Origin: Pseudoramibacter faecis
GTDB lineage: Bacteria > Bacillota > Clostridia > Eubacteriales > Eubacteriaceae
Direction of reading: 5' to 3'
DNA: 64,000 nt
Assembly: GCF_036289405.1 (NCBI RefSeq)
Contig: NZ_JAYFFI010000011.1
Location: 1-64,000, forward strand
The notes under the pieces were generated by a model. That model did no database searches and was not told the origin of the DNA. It saw only the letters and a list, made by a program, of their open reading frames with translations. Each line of letters opens with the position of its first letter. Position 1 is the first letter of the stretch. The translations under genes and the position numbers were made by a program. This document shows, one piece after another, positions 1 through 7,729 of the stretch.

Positions 1-29
1 ACAATAACGAACGGATCCAGAGCAAAACA

Positions 30-69
30 AAATGGATGCCTCCTGTAAAATACAGGAGAACATCCATTT
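30..69 (-). terminator. Long hairpin, terminator-like on the minus strand
   Basis: Nested inverted repeat: AAATGGATG (30-38) pairs with CATCCATTT (61-69), and CTCCTGTA (40-47) with TACAGGAG (51-58), leaving a 3-nt loop. On the minus strand the stem is followed by TTTTGTTTTG, as in a rho-independent terminator. On the plus strand only a weak T tract follows. No intact minus-strand gene ends here, so it may serve a decayed gene or a gene left of the window. Confidence 0.55.
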
Positions 70-70
70 A

Positions 71-560
71 TTGCTAACCTAGGTTCCAATGATGTGTCCA
101 GGATTTTGGGTACATATCAGATTAACGCTTGGGTCTTTTGTGTTTGAAAAATTAATAGATGGTGTTTTGCATGTGTTCTTCAAAATATTGTTGACGATTT
201 TTTTCACGACATTTTGGAGTCGAAAGCGGGCAACGCAATTTTATTCACTTCGGTTTAGATATCGGGGGATTCCCGGAAGACGGGCTCGCAGGTTTTGCCG
301 ATGGCATGTTTATGAATGAAGAAAGGGATACGCCTTAAATAAGTAGGGCTCACTGGCGTCCGAATGCGGTCGTTTGCCTGCGAATTAATTCTCATTAGGA
401 GTTTTCGTTTTTATAGGATTGTGAATTCAAGCTGACAAAATGTGAGAGCCTGTTAATCTCACCGGCACAAAATGTCACCAGTCTAAGCGTTTTTAAAGAA
501 AACAAAGAGGCATTATTCCTTTAGTGATTTTGAAATCAAAAGGGAAAAAAGCGGGAAAAT
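71..560. other. Non-coding stretch with possible gene remnants
   Basis: No convincing intact gene is present. The plus frame 195-338 is open for 48 codons, ends in a normal-looking tail (GFPEDGLAGFADGMF) and has no start codon, so it may be the 3' end of a decayed gene. A short inverted repeat GTGAGA/TCTCAC lies at 442-462 without a T tract. I see no c-di-AMP riboswitch consensus, although such leaders are common before cell-wall hydrolase genes. Confidence 0.35.
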
Positions 561-589
561 TTGATAAAAGTGTAAAAATTATGTAAAAT
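561..589 (+). promoter_or_regulatory. SigA-type promoter of the NlpC-like hydrolase gene
   Basis: TTGATA at 561-566 and TAAAAT at 584-589 are separated by 17 bp. Transcription would start near 597, just before the AAGGAGGG ribosome binding site at 611-618. Confidence 0.7.
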
Positions 590-623
590 ATATTCTATCA
601 TTTTGAGAAAAAGGAGGGAAGCT

Positions 624-1631
624 TTGTTGCCATCTTTTAAAAAGATAGCGGCCGGGGTTCTGGCGTTGTCCCTGTTGCTCCCGGCGACGCCGGCATTGGC
701 GGCCCCACAGCAAGAAGACATTATAAAATCACGACAGGCATTGTCGGCCACGGAAAAGCAACTGACAGATATTCAAAAGGAGATTGACAAGGCTAACCAG
801 GAACTGACCATTAATAAGGCACTGTTGCCGCAAAGGCAGGCCGAATATGAAAAAAGCAAAAAACAATTGGCGGCTTTGATGCGCAATGAATACGAATCGG
901 GCGGGGATTCCCTTTTGGTTTGCTTATTTTCGGCCAAGACGCCGATTCAGGCTCTTTCTAATATGCAGAGCATGCGTTATGTGCAGGTGAATAAGAAAAG
1001 GGTGCTGACTGAGCAAAGAAAAGCCAAGGAAGAACTGGAAGCATCGATCAAAGCGATCGAAGCCAACGCCAAGAAACTGGAAGCGCAAAAGACGGCACTG
1101 GCCAAAATCAAAGTGTCCCAGCAATCAAAGTTGGCGAAGCAAGTTTCAGAGTTGAATTCGGCGGCCAGCAGCGCAGGAACCTTTACCCCCGGCACGGACA
1201 TTTCCAATATTGCATCTTCGAACAGTCCCAAGTTGCAGAAATTTATCAGCATCATGATCGCGCTTTGTAATGACAACTCTCACGGTTACTCTCAGAGTAA
1301 TCGCTGGGGTCCGGATTTTGACTGTTCGTCTTCAATCATCTACTCATTGCGGATGGCAGGATTACAAACCGGGTCAGCAAATTTTACAGGCAATATGGAT
1401 GTGCTTTGCAGGTATGGTTGGAAAAAGATTGCTTCGTCTTCCGCGGGCAGAGGCGATATTTTAGTATGTTCTTCGCATGCGGCCTTGTATTTGGGAAATG
1501 GCCAAACGGCAGAATTTCATCGGGATTATGATGGCAGGTCGGGAGACTCCACGGGTAAGGAGTCGAACGTCGGCAAATCGTGGAAGTCGAGCGGTTCATA
1601 TTCCTATGCGTTGCGTTATACGGGAAATTAA
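624..1631 (+). CDS. Secreted coiled-coil peptidoglycan hydrolase, NlpC/P60-like
   Basis: Predicted secreted cell-wall hydrolase of 335 residues. A TTG start at 624 (or 627) is preferred because AAGGAGGG lies 5-6 nt upstream; the open frame extends to 603. A lysine-containing, hydrophobic signal peptide ends around ATPALAA. Residues about 30-180 are rich in K, E, Q and A and look like coiled coil, as in PcsB/CwlO-type hydrolases. The C-terminal domain has a cysteine in DFDCSSS (about C234) and a histidine in SSHAALYLG (about H285), matching the Cys/His arrangement of NlpC/P60 and the related phage Amidase_5 group. It should cleave peptide cross-links during growth or separation. The fold family is fairly sure, the cleaved bond is not. 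Confidence 0.8.
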   Translation: MLPSFKKIAAGVLALSLLLPATPALAAPQQEDIIKSRQALSATEKQLTDIQKEIDKANQELTINKALLPQRQAEYEKSKKQLAALMRNEYESGGDSLLVCLFSAKTPIQALSNMQSMRYVQVNKKRVLTEQRKAKEELEASIKAIEANAKKLEAQKTALAKIKVSQQSKLAKQVSELNSAASSAGTFTPGTDISNIASSNSPKLQKFISIMIALCNDNSHGYSQSNRWGPDFDCSSSIIYSLRMAGLQTGSANFTGNMDVLCRYGWKKIASSSAGRGDILVCSSHAALYLGNGQTAEFHRDYDGRSGDSTGKESNVGKSWKSSGSYSYALRYTGN

Positions 1632-1639
1632 TAAAAAAG

Positions 1640-1665
1640 AGACATTCCAATGGAATGTCTTTTTT
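1640..1665 (+). terminator. Rho-independent terminator after the NlpC-like gene
   Basis: AGACATTCC and GGAATGTCT form a 9-bp stem with a 3-nt loop, followed by TTTTT. Confidence 0.85.
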
Positions 1666-1686
1666 GGTGCGATAAAATTTCCACAG

Positions 1687-1715
1687 TTTTCAATCCCATT
1701 GGAAGATGGTATAAT
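1687..1715 (+). promoter_or_regulatory. Promoter upstream of the HAD phosphatase pair
   Basis: TATAAT at 1710-1715 is preceded after 17 bp by TTTTCA (1687-1692), a weaker -35 match. Confidence 0.55.
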
Positions 1716-1773
1716 AAAGCCGTTCTTTTTGAAGAGATAAAAAAGAGAAGTGAGATGACTCAAGGAGTTCGAA

Positions 1774-2457
1774 ATGAAATATAAAGTGGCAGTTTTTGAT
1801 ATGGACGGAACGATTCTCAACACCTTGGACGATCTGGCCGACGCGACCAATGCGACACTGGCGCATTTCGGCTACTCGGAGCGACGCTTGGACGAAGTGC
1901 GGCAACTTGTGGGCAATGGCACCCGGAAATTGATTGAACAGGCAGTGCCGCCGGATACATCAGAAGCCGATATTGAAGCGGCGTTTAAATGGTTTGGCCC
2001 GTATTATCAGATGCATGCGGATATCAAGACGAAAGCTTACCCAGGCATTGAAGCGCTGCTTCGGGATTTGCGGTCAAACGGTGTTAAAACCGCCGTGGTC
2101 TCCAATAAGCCGGACGCCGCGGTGAAAAAATTGGCCCTTCAATATTTTAACGGATTGTTCGACATTGCCATTGGCGAAAACGAGGCGGCCGGCATTCGCC
2201 GCAAGCCGGCTCCGGATTCGGTGGATGCCGCTCTTGACGCGTTGGGAGCGGACCGGACAGATGCGGTTTATATCGGCGATTCGGATGTGGATTTGGCAAC
2301 AGCGCAAAATGCGAGAATGGATCATATTTTGGTGACGTGGGGCTTTCGTGATAAAGCCTTTTTAAAAGCTTGCGGGGCGAAGGTCTTTGCCGATACGACG
2401 CAGGCCGTTCTTGCTTTGATTCTGAACAAAGAGCATGAAGGAGAAGCCGATGCATGA
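1774..2457 (+). CDS. HAD-family phosphatase, phosphoglycolate phosphatase-like
   Basis: A 227-residue haloacid dehalogenase hydrolase with a C1 helical cap. Motif I is FDMDGT with nucleophile D9 and acid D11, motif II lies around VVSNK (S/T and the following lysine), and motif III/IV is YIGDSDVD. Length and sequence fit the Gph/PpaX group (phosphoglycolate or pyrophosphate phosphatase), but HAD substrates cannot be read from sequence. A GGAG-like site precedes the ATG. Its 3' end overlaps the next gene, a second HAD hydrolase, by 8 nt, so the two are co-transcribed and probably coupled. Confidence 0.85.
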   Translation: MKYKVAVFDMDGTILNTLDDLADATNATLAHFGYSERRLDEVRQLVGNGTRKLIEQAVPPDTSEADIEAAFKWFGPYYQMHADIKTKAYPGIEALLRDLRSNGVKTAVVSNKPDAAVKKLALQYFNGLFDIAIGENEAAGIRRKPAPDSVDAALDALGADRTDAVYIGDSDVDLATAQNARMDHILVTWGFRDKAFLKACGAKVFADTTQAVLALILNKEHEGEADA

Positions 2458-3109
2458 GCAATACCGGGGAATTATTTTTGATATGGACGGTGTGTTAATC
2501 GATTCTGAACCCTTGTATAAAACCATTGAGAACGAGATGTATCAATCGCTGGGGATCGCTCCGACACCGGAAATGATTAAGAAAAGCATGGGCCGGGGCT
2601 GTGAAAATTGGTGGCGCGATTTAAAGGCTTGGTATGATTTGGCGATTGATCCTGTGGCTCAGGCGGAAACAGAAACCGCGTTTTATCTCACTTATTTGGA
2701 GGATCCCGTTCGGAGACCGGCGCTTTTTCCGGATGTTCGGCATTGCTTTGAGTCGCTTTACAAAGCAGGATACCGTTTGACCATCGCCTCAGGATCGGCG
2801 CGAAAAGTCGTCGAAAAAGTCGTGGCGCTTTTAGGCGTTTCCAATTGGATCGACGGTTTTTTGACGTCGGAAGACGTGGTCGATGGCAAACCGCATCCCG
2901 CCATCATGCTGCAGTCTGCTCAAAATATGGGAGTAATGCCGGAGACGTGCTTGGTGATTGATGACGCGACCAACGGCCTTCAGGCGGCGAGAAATGCCGG
3001 CATGGACTGCTGGCTTTTTACTTCGGCAGCGGAAGGCATGGCGGATGCTTCTCTGGCAAACGATGTGGTGGAATCCCATCGGGAGATCATGGATCGGCTT
3101 TTGAGGTGA
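2450..3109 (+). CDS. HAD-family hydrolase, beta-phosphoglucomutase/phosphatase-like
   Basis: A second HAD hydrolase of 219 residues. I chose the ATG at 2450 (MHEQYRG) rather than the upstream in-frame 2435 because AAGGAG at 2438-2443 is correctly spaced for it. Motif I FDMDGVLIDSE (D11/D13) is the signature of the beta-phosphoglucomutase-like subgroup; the serine of motif II is in IASGSARKVVEKV and the acidic motif is LVIDDATNG. It could act on a sugar phosphate or be a general phosphatase. It overlaps the preceding HAD gene and is followed 3 nt later by the PAP2 gene. Confidence 0.82.
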   Translation: MHEQYRGIIFDMDGVLIDSEPLYKTIENEMYQSLGIAPTPEMIKKSMGRGCENWWRDLKAWYDLAIDPVAQAETETAFYLTYLEDPVRRPALFPDVRHCFESLYKAGYRLTIASGSARKVVEKVVALLGVSNWIDGFLTSEDVVDGKPHPAIMLQSAQNMGVMPETCLVIDDATNGLQAARNAGMDCWLFTSAAEGMADASLANDVVESHREIMDRLLR

Positions 3110-3112
3110 TTC

Positions 3113-3616
3113 ATGCGCACGCCATATCCTGTTTTTTATCAGCATTTGACGGCTTGGTTTCGGGAAAAGCCCGCTCGCATGCGAGGTCTGAATGTGCTCA
3201 ACGAAGGGCTGAAATGGTTCGTTTTTGGGGCCTATGGCCTGTTGTGCGCGCTTTTGTGGTGCTTTCGGCGCGAAGACCTTCCAATCAGTTTGGCAATACC
3301 GGCGGCGACGTTTGTGTTGCTTTCTTTTGCCAGGGCGAAGATCAATCGTCCGCGCCCTTACGAAACTTATGTGCTGGATCCGCTGATTCATAAAACAACT
3401 AAGGGGCGCGGCATGCCCAGCCGTCATATTTTTTCGGCATCGGTTATCGCGATGGCCTGGCTCCATTATCATATCGCGATGGGAATTGTGATGCTGAGCC
3501 TTGCGCTTTTGGATGCGACGATTCGAGTGATCGGCGGCGTGCACTATCCGACGGATGTTGCGGCCGGTTATCTGGGAGGCGTACTGGCCGGCCTTTTTAT
3601 TTTTCTGCTTTTATAA
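3113..3616 (+). CDS. PAP2-family membrane phosphatase
   Basis: A 167-residue integral membrane PAP2 phosphatase. The three catalytic motifs are present: RAKINRPRP (about 74-82), PSRH (102-105, with the catalytic histidine) and the RVIGGVHYPTD segment (about 138-147) with the nucleophilic histidine. Several hydrophobic helices surround them. Members of this size hydrolyse undecaprenyl pyrophosphate (BcrC-like) or phosphatidylglycerophosphate (PgpB-like); sequence alone does not separate these. GAGGTG precedes the ATG, and the gene lies 3 nt after the HAD hydrolase, in one transcript with it. Confidence 0.85.
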   Translation: MRTPYPVFYQHLTAWFREKPARMRGLNVLNEGLKWFVFGAYGLLCALLWCFRREDLPISLAIPAATFVLLSFARAKINRPRPYETYVLDPLIHKTTKGRGMPSRHIFSASVIAMAWLHYHIAMGIVMLSLALLDATIRVIGGVHYPTDVAAGYLGGVLAGLFIFLLL

Positions 3617-3676
3617 GTAAGGGAAGTATTTTTGAAATTTGAGTCGTCCATGCCGACAAATGCTGAAACTGAACTA

Positions 3677-4009
3677 ATGAAGATGACATTGGCCCAGTAA
3701 TGCATCACCATTGGTATGGTGGTGCTCGGCACCTTAATGACCCGATTTTTGCCTTTTGTGGTTTTTCCATCCGGAAAGCCGCCCCCCAATATATCCAATA
3801 TCTTGGAAAAGTGCTGCCAGCCGCGGTATTTGGTTTATTGGTGATGTATTGTTTGAAGGAGGTGAATATATTTGGGAGGGTCCCACGGCTTGCCGGTATT
3901 CATTGCCATTTTTGTGGTCATCGGGCTGCATCGATGGCAAAAGCAGATGCTTTTATCCATTGCCGGCGGCACCATTTGTTATATGTTGTTGCTTCAATTG
4001 GTTTTTTAG
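3677..4009 (+). pseudogene. azlD: azlD pseudogene (branched-chain amino acid exporter small subunit)
   Basis: Three reading frames together reconstruct one AzlD-like protein of about 110 residues. The first frame starts at 3677 (MKMTLAQ), has an in-frame TAA at 3698-3700, and continues as CITIGMVVLGTLMTRFLPFV. Near the C run around 3780-3790 the frame shifts to YIQYLGKVLPAAVFGLLVM. It shifts again in the GGGAGGG stretch around 3870, giving GLPVFIAIFVVIGLHRW and ending at TAG 4007-4009. AzlD normally pairs with AzlC to export branched-chain amino acids or analogues. No azlC lies next to it; the upstream neighbour is the PAP2 gene. One stop plus two frameshifts make sequencing error alone unlikely. 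Confidence 0.85.
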
Positions 4010-4178
4010 TATTTTAATCGCTTTTTTATTTAAGGGTCTGACACGGGCCTCTTTTTTGTGCGGTCTTGCATATGAAAACAAAAATAATTATTTTGTAGTG
4101 TGTTGGACAAACAACATTCTTTTGTGAACAATCGGCATATAATAAAAGATAATTAACAAAAAGATTGGAGTAAAAGAA

Positions 4179-4883
4179 ATGAAATCTTTAAGGGATCAAA
4201 AGGATTGGTTGCGTCAGGCCGAGACCTTTCAAGTGATTGATGTCCGTCACAAAACAGGGAATTTTTTTCCGGGAATTCGCAGGAAAGCGGCCGATCTCGC
4301 CGTTGGCGAAGGCTTGATTGTGCTGCAGACTTTTGAGCCGCATCCGCTTTGCCTGGCGCTGAAAAAGATGGGGTTTGATTATTGGGTTGAAACGTCGGAA
4401 TCCAATTGCTTTAAAACCTATTTTTATCGCGAAGCCATTTCGGAAGATGATGTACCGGCACCCTATGCGCCGCTGGCACTGCTCAACTATCCGATGATTG
4501 ACGAAAAACTCGGTCAAGTTGCCGTTGATTTTTGGGATTTAACCTGGAACGACGAAAAGCGTTATCTCCCCTATGAAGTGCGCTTGCTTTTATCGCTGGC
4601 GAATGCCGTGGGGGCGGGCAGAATGCGCCAGGCCGGCCGGGAATTGGTGAAGGCCTACGCCCATGGTTTGGATGTCCGCGCGTTGGATGATGTGTTTGAA
4701 TTGCTTGCCTGGAACCAAGGTATTGGCTATTTTTCATCAGAAATCGGTCCTTCGGCGTTGTTTCAGGCTTATAAGTTCATAAAATCGGAAGAAGCCAAGG
4801 GGATTGATCGCGCTGAGATCGTGATGAAATTAAAAGAAAATTTTGGGGAAAAGAATCCGGAAGTCGGCGTCGACAATCATTAA
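4179..4883 (+). CDS. DUF2249 domain protein with AhpD/CMD-like C-terminal half
   Basis: A 234-residue cytoplasmic protein. The N-terminal part (about 15-85) matches DUF2249: VIDVRHKTGNFFPGI, then GLIVLQTFEPHPL and KKMGFDYWVE, the TusA-like pattern of this domain. The C-terminal part (about 125-210) is all-helical and resembles carboxymuconolactone decarboxylase/AhpD proteins (LPYEVRLLLSLANAVGAG), but the CxxC pair of AhpD is missing, so peroxidase activity is doubtful. DUF2249 proteins often occur in redox or anaerobic gene sets; function here is unknown. TATAAT at 4138-4143 may be the -10 box, and a palindrome TTGTGAACAA lies just before it. Confidence 0.6.
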   Translation: MKSLRDQKDWLRQAETFQVIDVRHKTGNFFPGIRRKAADLAVGEGLIVLQTFEPHPLCLALKKMGFDYWVETSESNCFKTYFYREAISEDDVPAPYAPLALLNYPMIDEKLGQVAVDFWDLTWNDEKRYLPYEVRLLLSLANAVGAGRMRQAGRELVKAYAHGLDVRALDDVFELLAWNQGIGYFSSEIGPSALFQAYKFIKSEEAKGIDRAEIVMKLKENFGEKNPEVGVDNH

Positions 4884-4902
4884 TACAGCCTTTTAATACA
4901 TT

Positions 4903-4920
4903 TGTGTTATAATCAACACA
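4903..4920 (+). promoter_or_regulatory. Palindrome overlapping a -10 box, possible operator
   Basis: TGTGTT (4903-4908) and AACACA (4915-4920) form a perfect 6-bp inverted repeat around TATAAT (4908-4913), just upstream of the ribosome binding site AAAGGAGG of the gene at 4934. A repressor bound here would block the promoter. The regulator is not known. Confidence 0.4.
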
Positions 4921-4933
4921 AAAGGAGGCGATT

Positions 4934-5257
4934 ATGATCGAAAAGATGCAATGGATCCCGATGGCATCAGAACTGCCGGAGCGTCAAATTAATTGTTTGG
5001 TCAGCGTCACGCATTATCCCATGGCACAGACCATTGGCGGGGCAGCCAGCGAAGAAAAGCGCGAAATTGCATTGGCGACGTTTATTCCCGCATTTAAACA
5101 GGGCGGTCAATCAATTTTTTTAACCCATTCTACCAGCGAGGATATGAATAATGTGCTTTTTAACGATGGCAAAATTTTAACGGATGACGGCAGGTGCATT
5201 GCGGAGATTACGGCTTGGATGCGGTTGCCCGATCCCTATGATCCGAAAGCGCAATGA
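4934..5257 (+). CDS. DUF551-like small protein
   Basis: A 107-residue protein with the spacing of DUF551: an N-terminal tryptophan and LPE (MQWIPMASELPERQINCLV) and a C-terminal ITAWMRLPDPYDP. DUF551 proteins are frequent in phage and mobile DNA, and their function is unknown. AAAGGAGG precedes the ATG closely. The stop codon overlaps the start of the helicase gene (ATGA), so the two are translated together. Confidence 0.55.
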   Translation: MIEKMQWIPMASELPERQINCLVSVTHYPMAQTIGGAASEEKREIALATFIPAFKQGGQSIFLTHSTSEDMNNVLFNDGKILTDDGRCIAEITAWMRLPDPYDPKAQ

Positions 5258-7650
5258 CCATCCAAAATCAGGAAATGATACGACCGGCGGATTCGTTTCA
5301 AGAAGACGCGCGCACGATTCATCTGTCGGTGAAAGATCTGGTGGCGTTTGTTCTTCGAAGCGGCAGTATCGACAATCGCTTCGGCGGTTTTGATCGAGCC
5401 CAAGAAGGGGCAGCGATACACCGCCGTCTTCAGAAGATGGCGGGAGACCATTACGAGCCGGAGGTCACCTTGCGCAGATGTGTCTGCTTTGAATCCTGTT
5501 GTTTTGATTTGCAAGGCCGTGCGGACGGGATTATCCGCGAGGCAGGAGTCGTTCTTATCGATGAAATTAAGACCGTCTCGAAGGATGTGATGGCTTTAAC
5601 GGAAGCCGATGACCCGGACTTTTGGGCTCAGGTTAAGCTCTATGGCTGGATGGTTGCCGAGGAAGAAGATCTTGAATCGATCGGAACTCAATTGACGTAT
5701 TATCAGGTACCCTCCGGGACCATCCGCACCTTTCGCCAAGATTTTACGCGGGGAGAACTTGAAACTTTCACCAAGGCACTTTTGGCGGATTTTATGAAGT
5801 GGGTGCGGCTACGTACGGAGAATGTGATTGCAAGAAACCGCAGTCTTTCGCATTTGACCTTTCCTTTTGCCCGGTGGCGGAGCGGCCAGCGGGAAATGGC
5901 CATTGCCGTTTATCGCTCAGCATTGCAAAAACGCGCACTGCTTTGTCAGGCACCGACGGGTATTGGCAAGACCTTAGCCGTTTTATACGGCGCGCTGGCC
6001 GCTATTGGTCGGGAAAGGGGCGATCGTATTTTTTATGCGACGGCTAAAACGACAAATGCCCTCGCGGCAGAAAAAGCGGCGTATTTGCTTCAGCAGCAGG
6101 GGGCCGTTTTCAAATCGGTGACGCTAACGGCGAAGGATGCCGTTTGTTTTTTGGAGAAACGCGAATGTAATCCGGATGCGTGTCCCTACGCGGCGCATTA
6201 TTATGATCGGGCGGGCACCGTGGTTTACGAAGCATTGCACCGGCATGACCATTTTGATCGCTCTCAAATCGAAACGCTGGCAAGAGATCATGCATTATGT
6301 CCTTTTGAGCTGTCCCTTGATTTGGCGGATTGGTGCGATATGATCATCGGCGATTATAACTATCTCTTTGATCCGCATATCGCTTTGGAGCGTTTATCCG
6401 GTCCGGAAAATGATTTTAGACAAACGATCGCCTTGATTGATGAAGCCCATAACTTGCCGGACAGAGCCCGCGGAATGTTTTCTGCAGCTATTCATAAAGC
6501 AGACGCTCTGGCAGTGCGCAAGACCATTTCCAAACAGGATTCGTCTTTTCGAAAAGCATTGACAAGACTTAACAATGCGTTTTTAGCCTTGCTTCAAAAT
6601 CAGGAATCAGATTTTGAAGTGGTGTCATCTTCCCGAATTGCACCTTTGAATGAAAGCCTGCAATATGCTTGCTTTGCCTGTGAAGCCTATACAAAAGCGG
6701 CGCGGGAACACGGGAATACTGTGGACGACTTGGTTATGGATTGGTACTTTAACGTCAGAAGATATCTTGATATGGCGGAAATAGCAGGTGCGGAAAGTGT
6801 CGTCACCTGTGAAAAGAAAAGAAAAAATCTGATCGTCACGCAAAGGTGTCTGGATCCTTCCGGGCATATTGGCGAAAAAGCGGCCATGCTTCGGACGGTG
6901 ATTTATTTTTCGGCGACATTGGTGCCCAGGGATTATTACGCATATTTTTTGGGCAGCGGCCGGGAGACGGCAACGATCCAGCTGCCTTCACCCTTTGATG
7001 CCGACCGTTTTGGCGTTGTCGTGGCTAATCATATTTCGACCAAATATCGCGATCGGGAAGCGAGTGCAGAGGCAGTCGCCCAGCTGATCAAAATATTTGT
7101 GTCCGGCAGAAGCGGCAATTACTTGGTCTTTTTCCCATCGTATGCCTATTTGGCATTGATTGTTAATCGTTTAGGCGAAGATAACTCGTTTGAACTTCTA
7201 GTGCAGGATCCGACAATGACAGTTGATAAACGGGAAGTTTTCTTATCGCGGTTTCACGAAAAAAATAAGAAAACTTTGGTTGGATTTTGCGTGCTTGGCG
7301 GATTTTTTAGCGAAGGGATTGATCTCATTGGCGATCAACTGATCGGCGCGGTGATTGTCGGCGTGGGGCTGCCTATGGTTTGCCCGGAAAATAATCTGCT
7401 CAAACAGCATTTTGATGAACGATTGCAGTCCGGATTTGATTATGCCTATCGATATCCGGGGATGAACAAAGTAATTCAGGCCATGGGGCGGGTGATCCGG
7501 GCGGAAAGAGATCGCGGCATGGCGCTTTTAATTGATTCTCGTTTTTCCGAAAAGGCTTATCAAAGTTTGCTGCCAGTTGCAGATGAAAAGATTTATTGGG
7601 TCCAAAATGCAGAAGTACTGCGACAAGCGGTCGGTCATTTTTGGTCATAA
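5254..7650 (+). CDS. DinG/XPD-like Fe-S helicase fused to a PD-(D/E)XK nuclease
   Basis: A 798-residue superfamily-2 helicase. The N-terminal 200 residues carry a RecB/Cas4-like nuclease signature (GRADGII then VLIDEIKT). Motor motifs follow: Walker A QAPTGIGKT, DEAH in LIDEAHNL, motif VI QAMGRVIRAERD. Between Walker A and DEAH, four cysteines (DAVCF, REC, DAC, LCPFE) are spaced like the iron-sulphur cluster ligands of XPD/DinG helicases. Such enzymes unwind DNA 5' to 3', and the nuclease domain could trim the product; a role in repair or phage resistance is inference. Its ATG overlaps the stop of the DUF551-like gene. The downstream hairpin lacks a T tract on this strand. Confidence 0.82.
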   Translation: MTIQNQEMIRPADSFQEDARTIHLSVKDLVAFVLRSGSIDNRFGGFDRAQEGAAIHRRLQKMAGDHYEPEVTLRRCVCFESCCFDLQGRADGIIREAGVVLIDEIKTVSKDVMALTEADDPDFWAQVKLYGWMVAEEEDLESIGTQLTYYQVPSGTIRTFRQDFTRGELETFTKALLADFMKWVRLRTENVIARNRSLSHLTFPFARWRSGQREMAIAVYRSALQKRALLCQAPTGIGKTLAVLYGALAAIGRERGDRIFYATAKTTNALAAEKAAYLLQQQGAVFKSVTLTAKDAVCFLEKRECNPDACPYAAHYYDRAGTVVYEALHRHDHFDRSQIETLARDHALCPFELSLDLADWCDMIIGDYNYLFDPHIALERLSGPENDFRQTIALIDEAHNLPDRARGMFSAAIHKADALAVRKTISKQDSSFRKALTRLNNAFLALLQNQESDFEVVSSSRIAPLNESLQYACFACEAYTKAAREHGNTVDDLVMDWYFNVRRYLDMAEIAGAESVVTCEKKRKNLIVTQRCLDPSGHIGEKAAMLRTVIYFSATLVPRDYYAYFLGSGRETATIQLPSPFDADRFGVVVANHISTKYRDREASAEAVAQLIKIFVSGRSGNYLVFFPSYAYLALIVNRLGEDNSFELLVQDPTMTVDKREVFLSRFHEKNKKTLVGFCVLGGFFSEGIDLIGDQLIGAVIVGVGLPMVCPENNLLKQHFDERLQSGFDYAYRYPGMNKVIQAMGRVIRAERDRGMALLIDSRFSEKAYQSLLPVADEKIYWVQNAEVLRQAVGHFWS

Positions 7651-7682
7651 GACAATGCCCAAGAGACACAAGTGCAAAAAAT

Positions 7683-7718
7683 AAAAAAGAGATCCTGAAA
7701 AACGCTCAAGATCTCCTT
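7683..7718 (-). terminator. Terminator of the parvulin gene
   Basis: GAGATCCTGA (7689-7698) and TCAAGATCTC (7706-7715) pair with one mismatch. On the minus strand the stem is followed by TTTTTTATTTTTT. Confidence 0.85.
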
Positions 7719-7729
7719 TATAATGATTT

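Noticed and set aside
89..319. A 76-codon plus-strand open frame near the left edge
   Set aside because: No ribosome binding site, and the composition and the cysteine/arginine-rich end do not look like a real protein; an overlapping frame (195-338) looks more like coding remnant.
339..623. c-di-AMP (ydaO) riboswitch before the cell-wall hydrolase gene
   Set aside because: No consensus elements could be seen, and a normal promoter lies at 561-589 with a short leader.
2831..3544. Minus-strand open frame of 237 codons over the PAP2 gene
   Set aside because: Composition is arginine- and histidine-rich as in antisense shadows, and the plus-strand genes have clear motifs.
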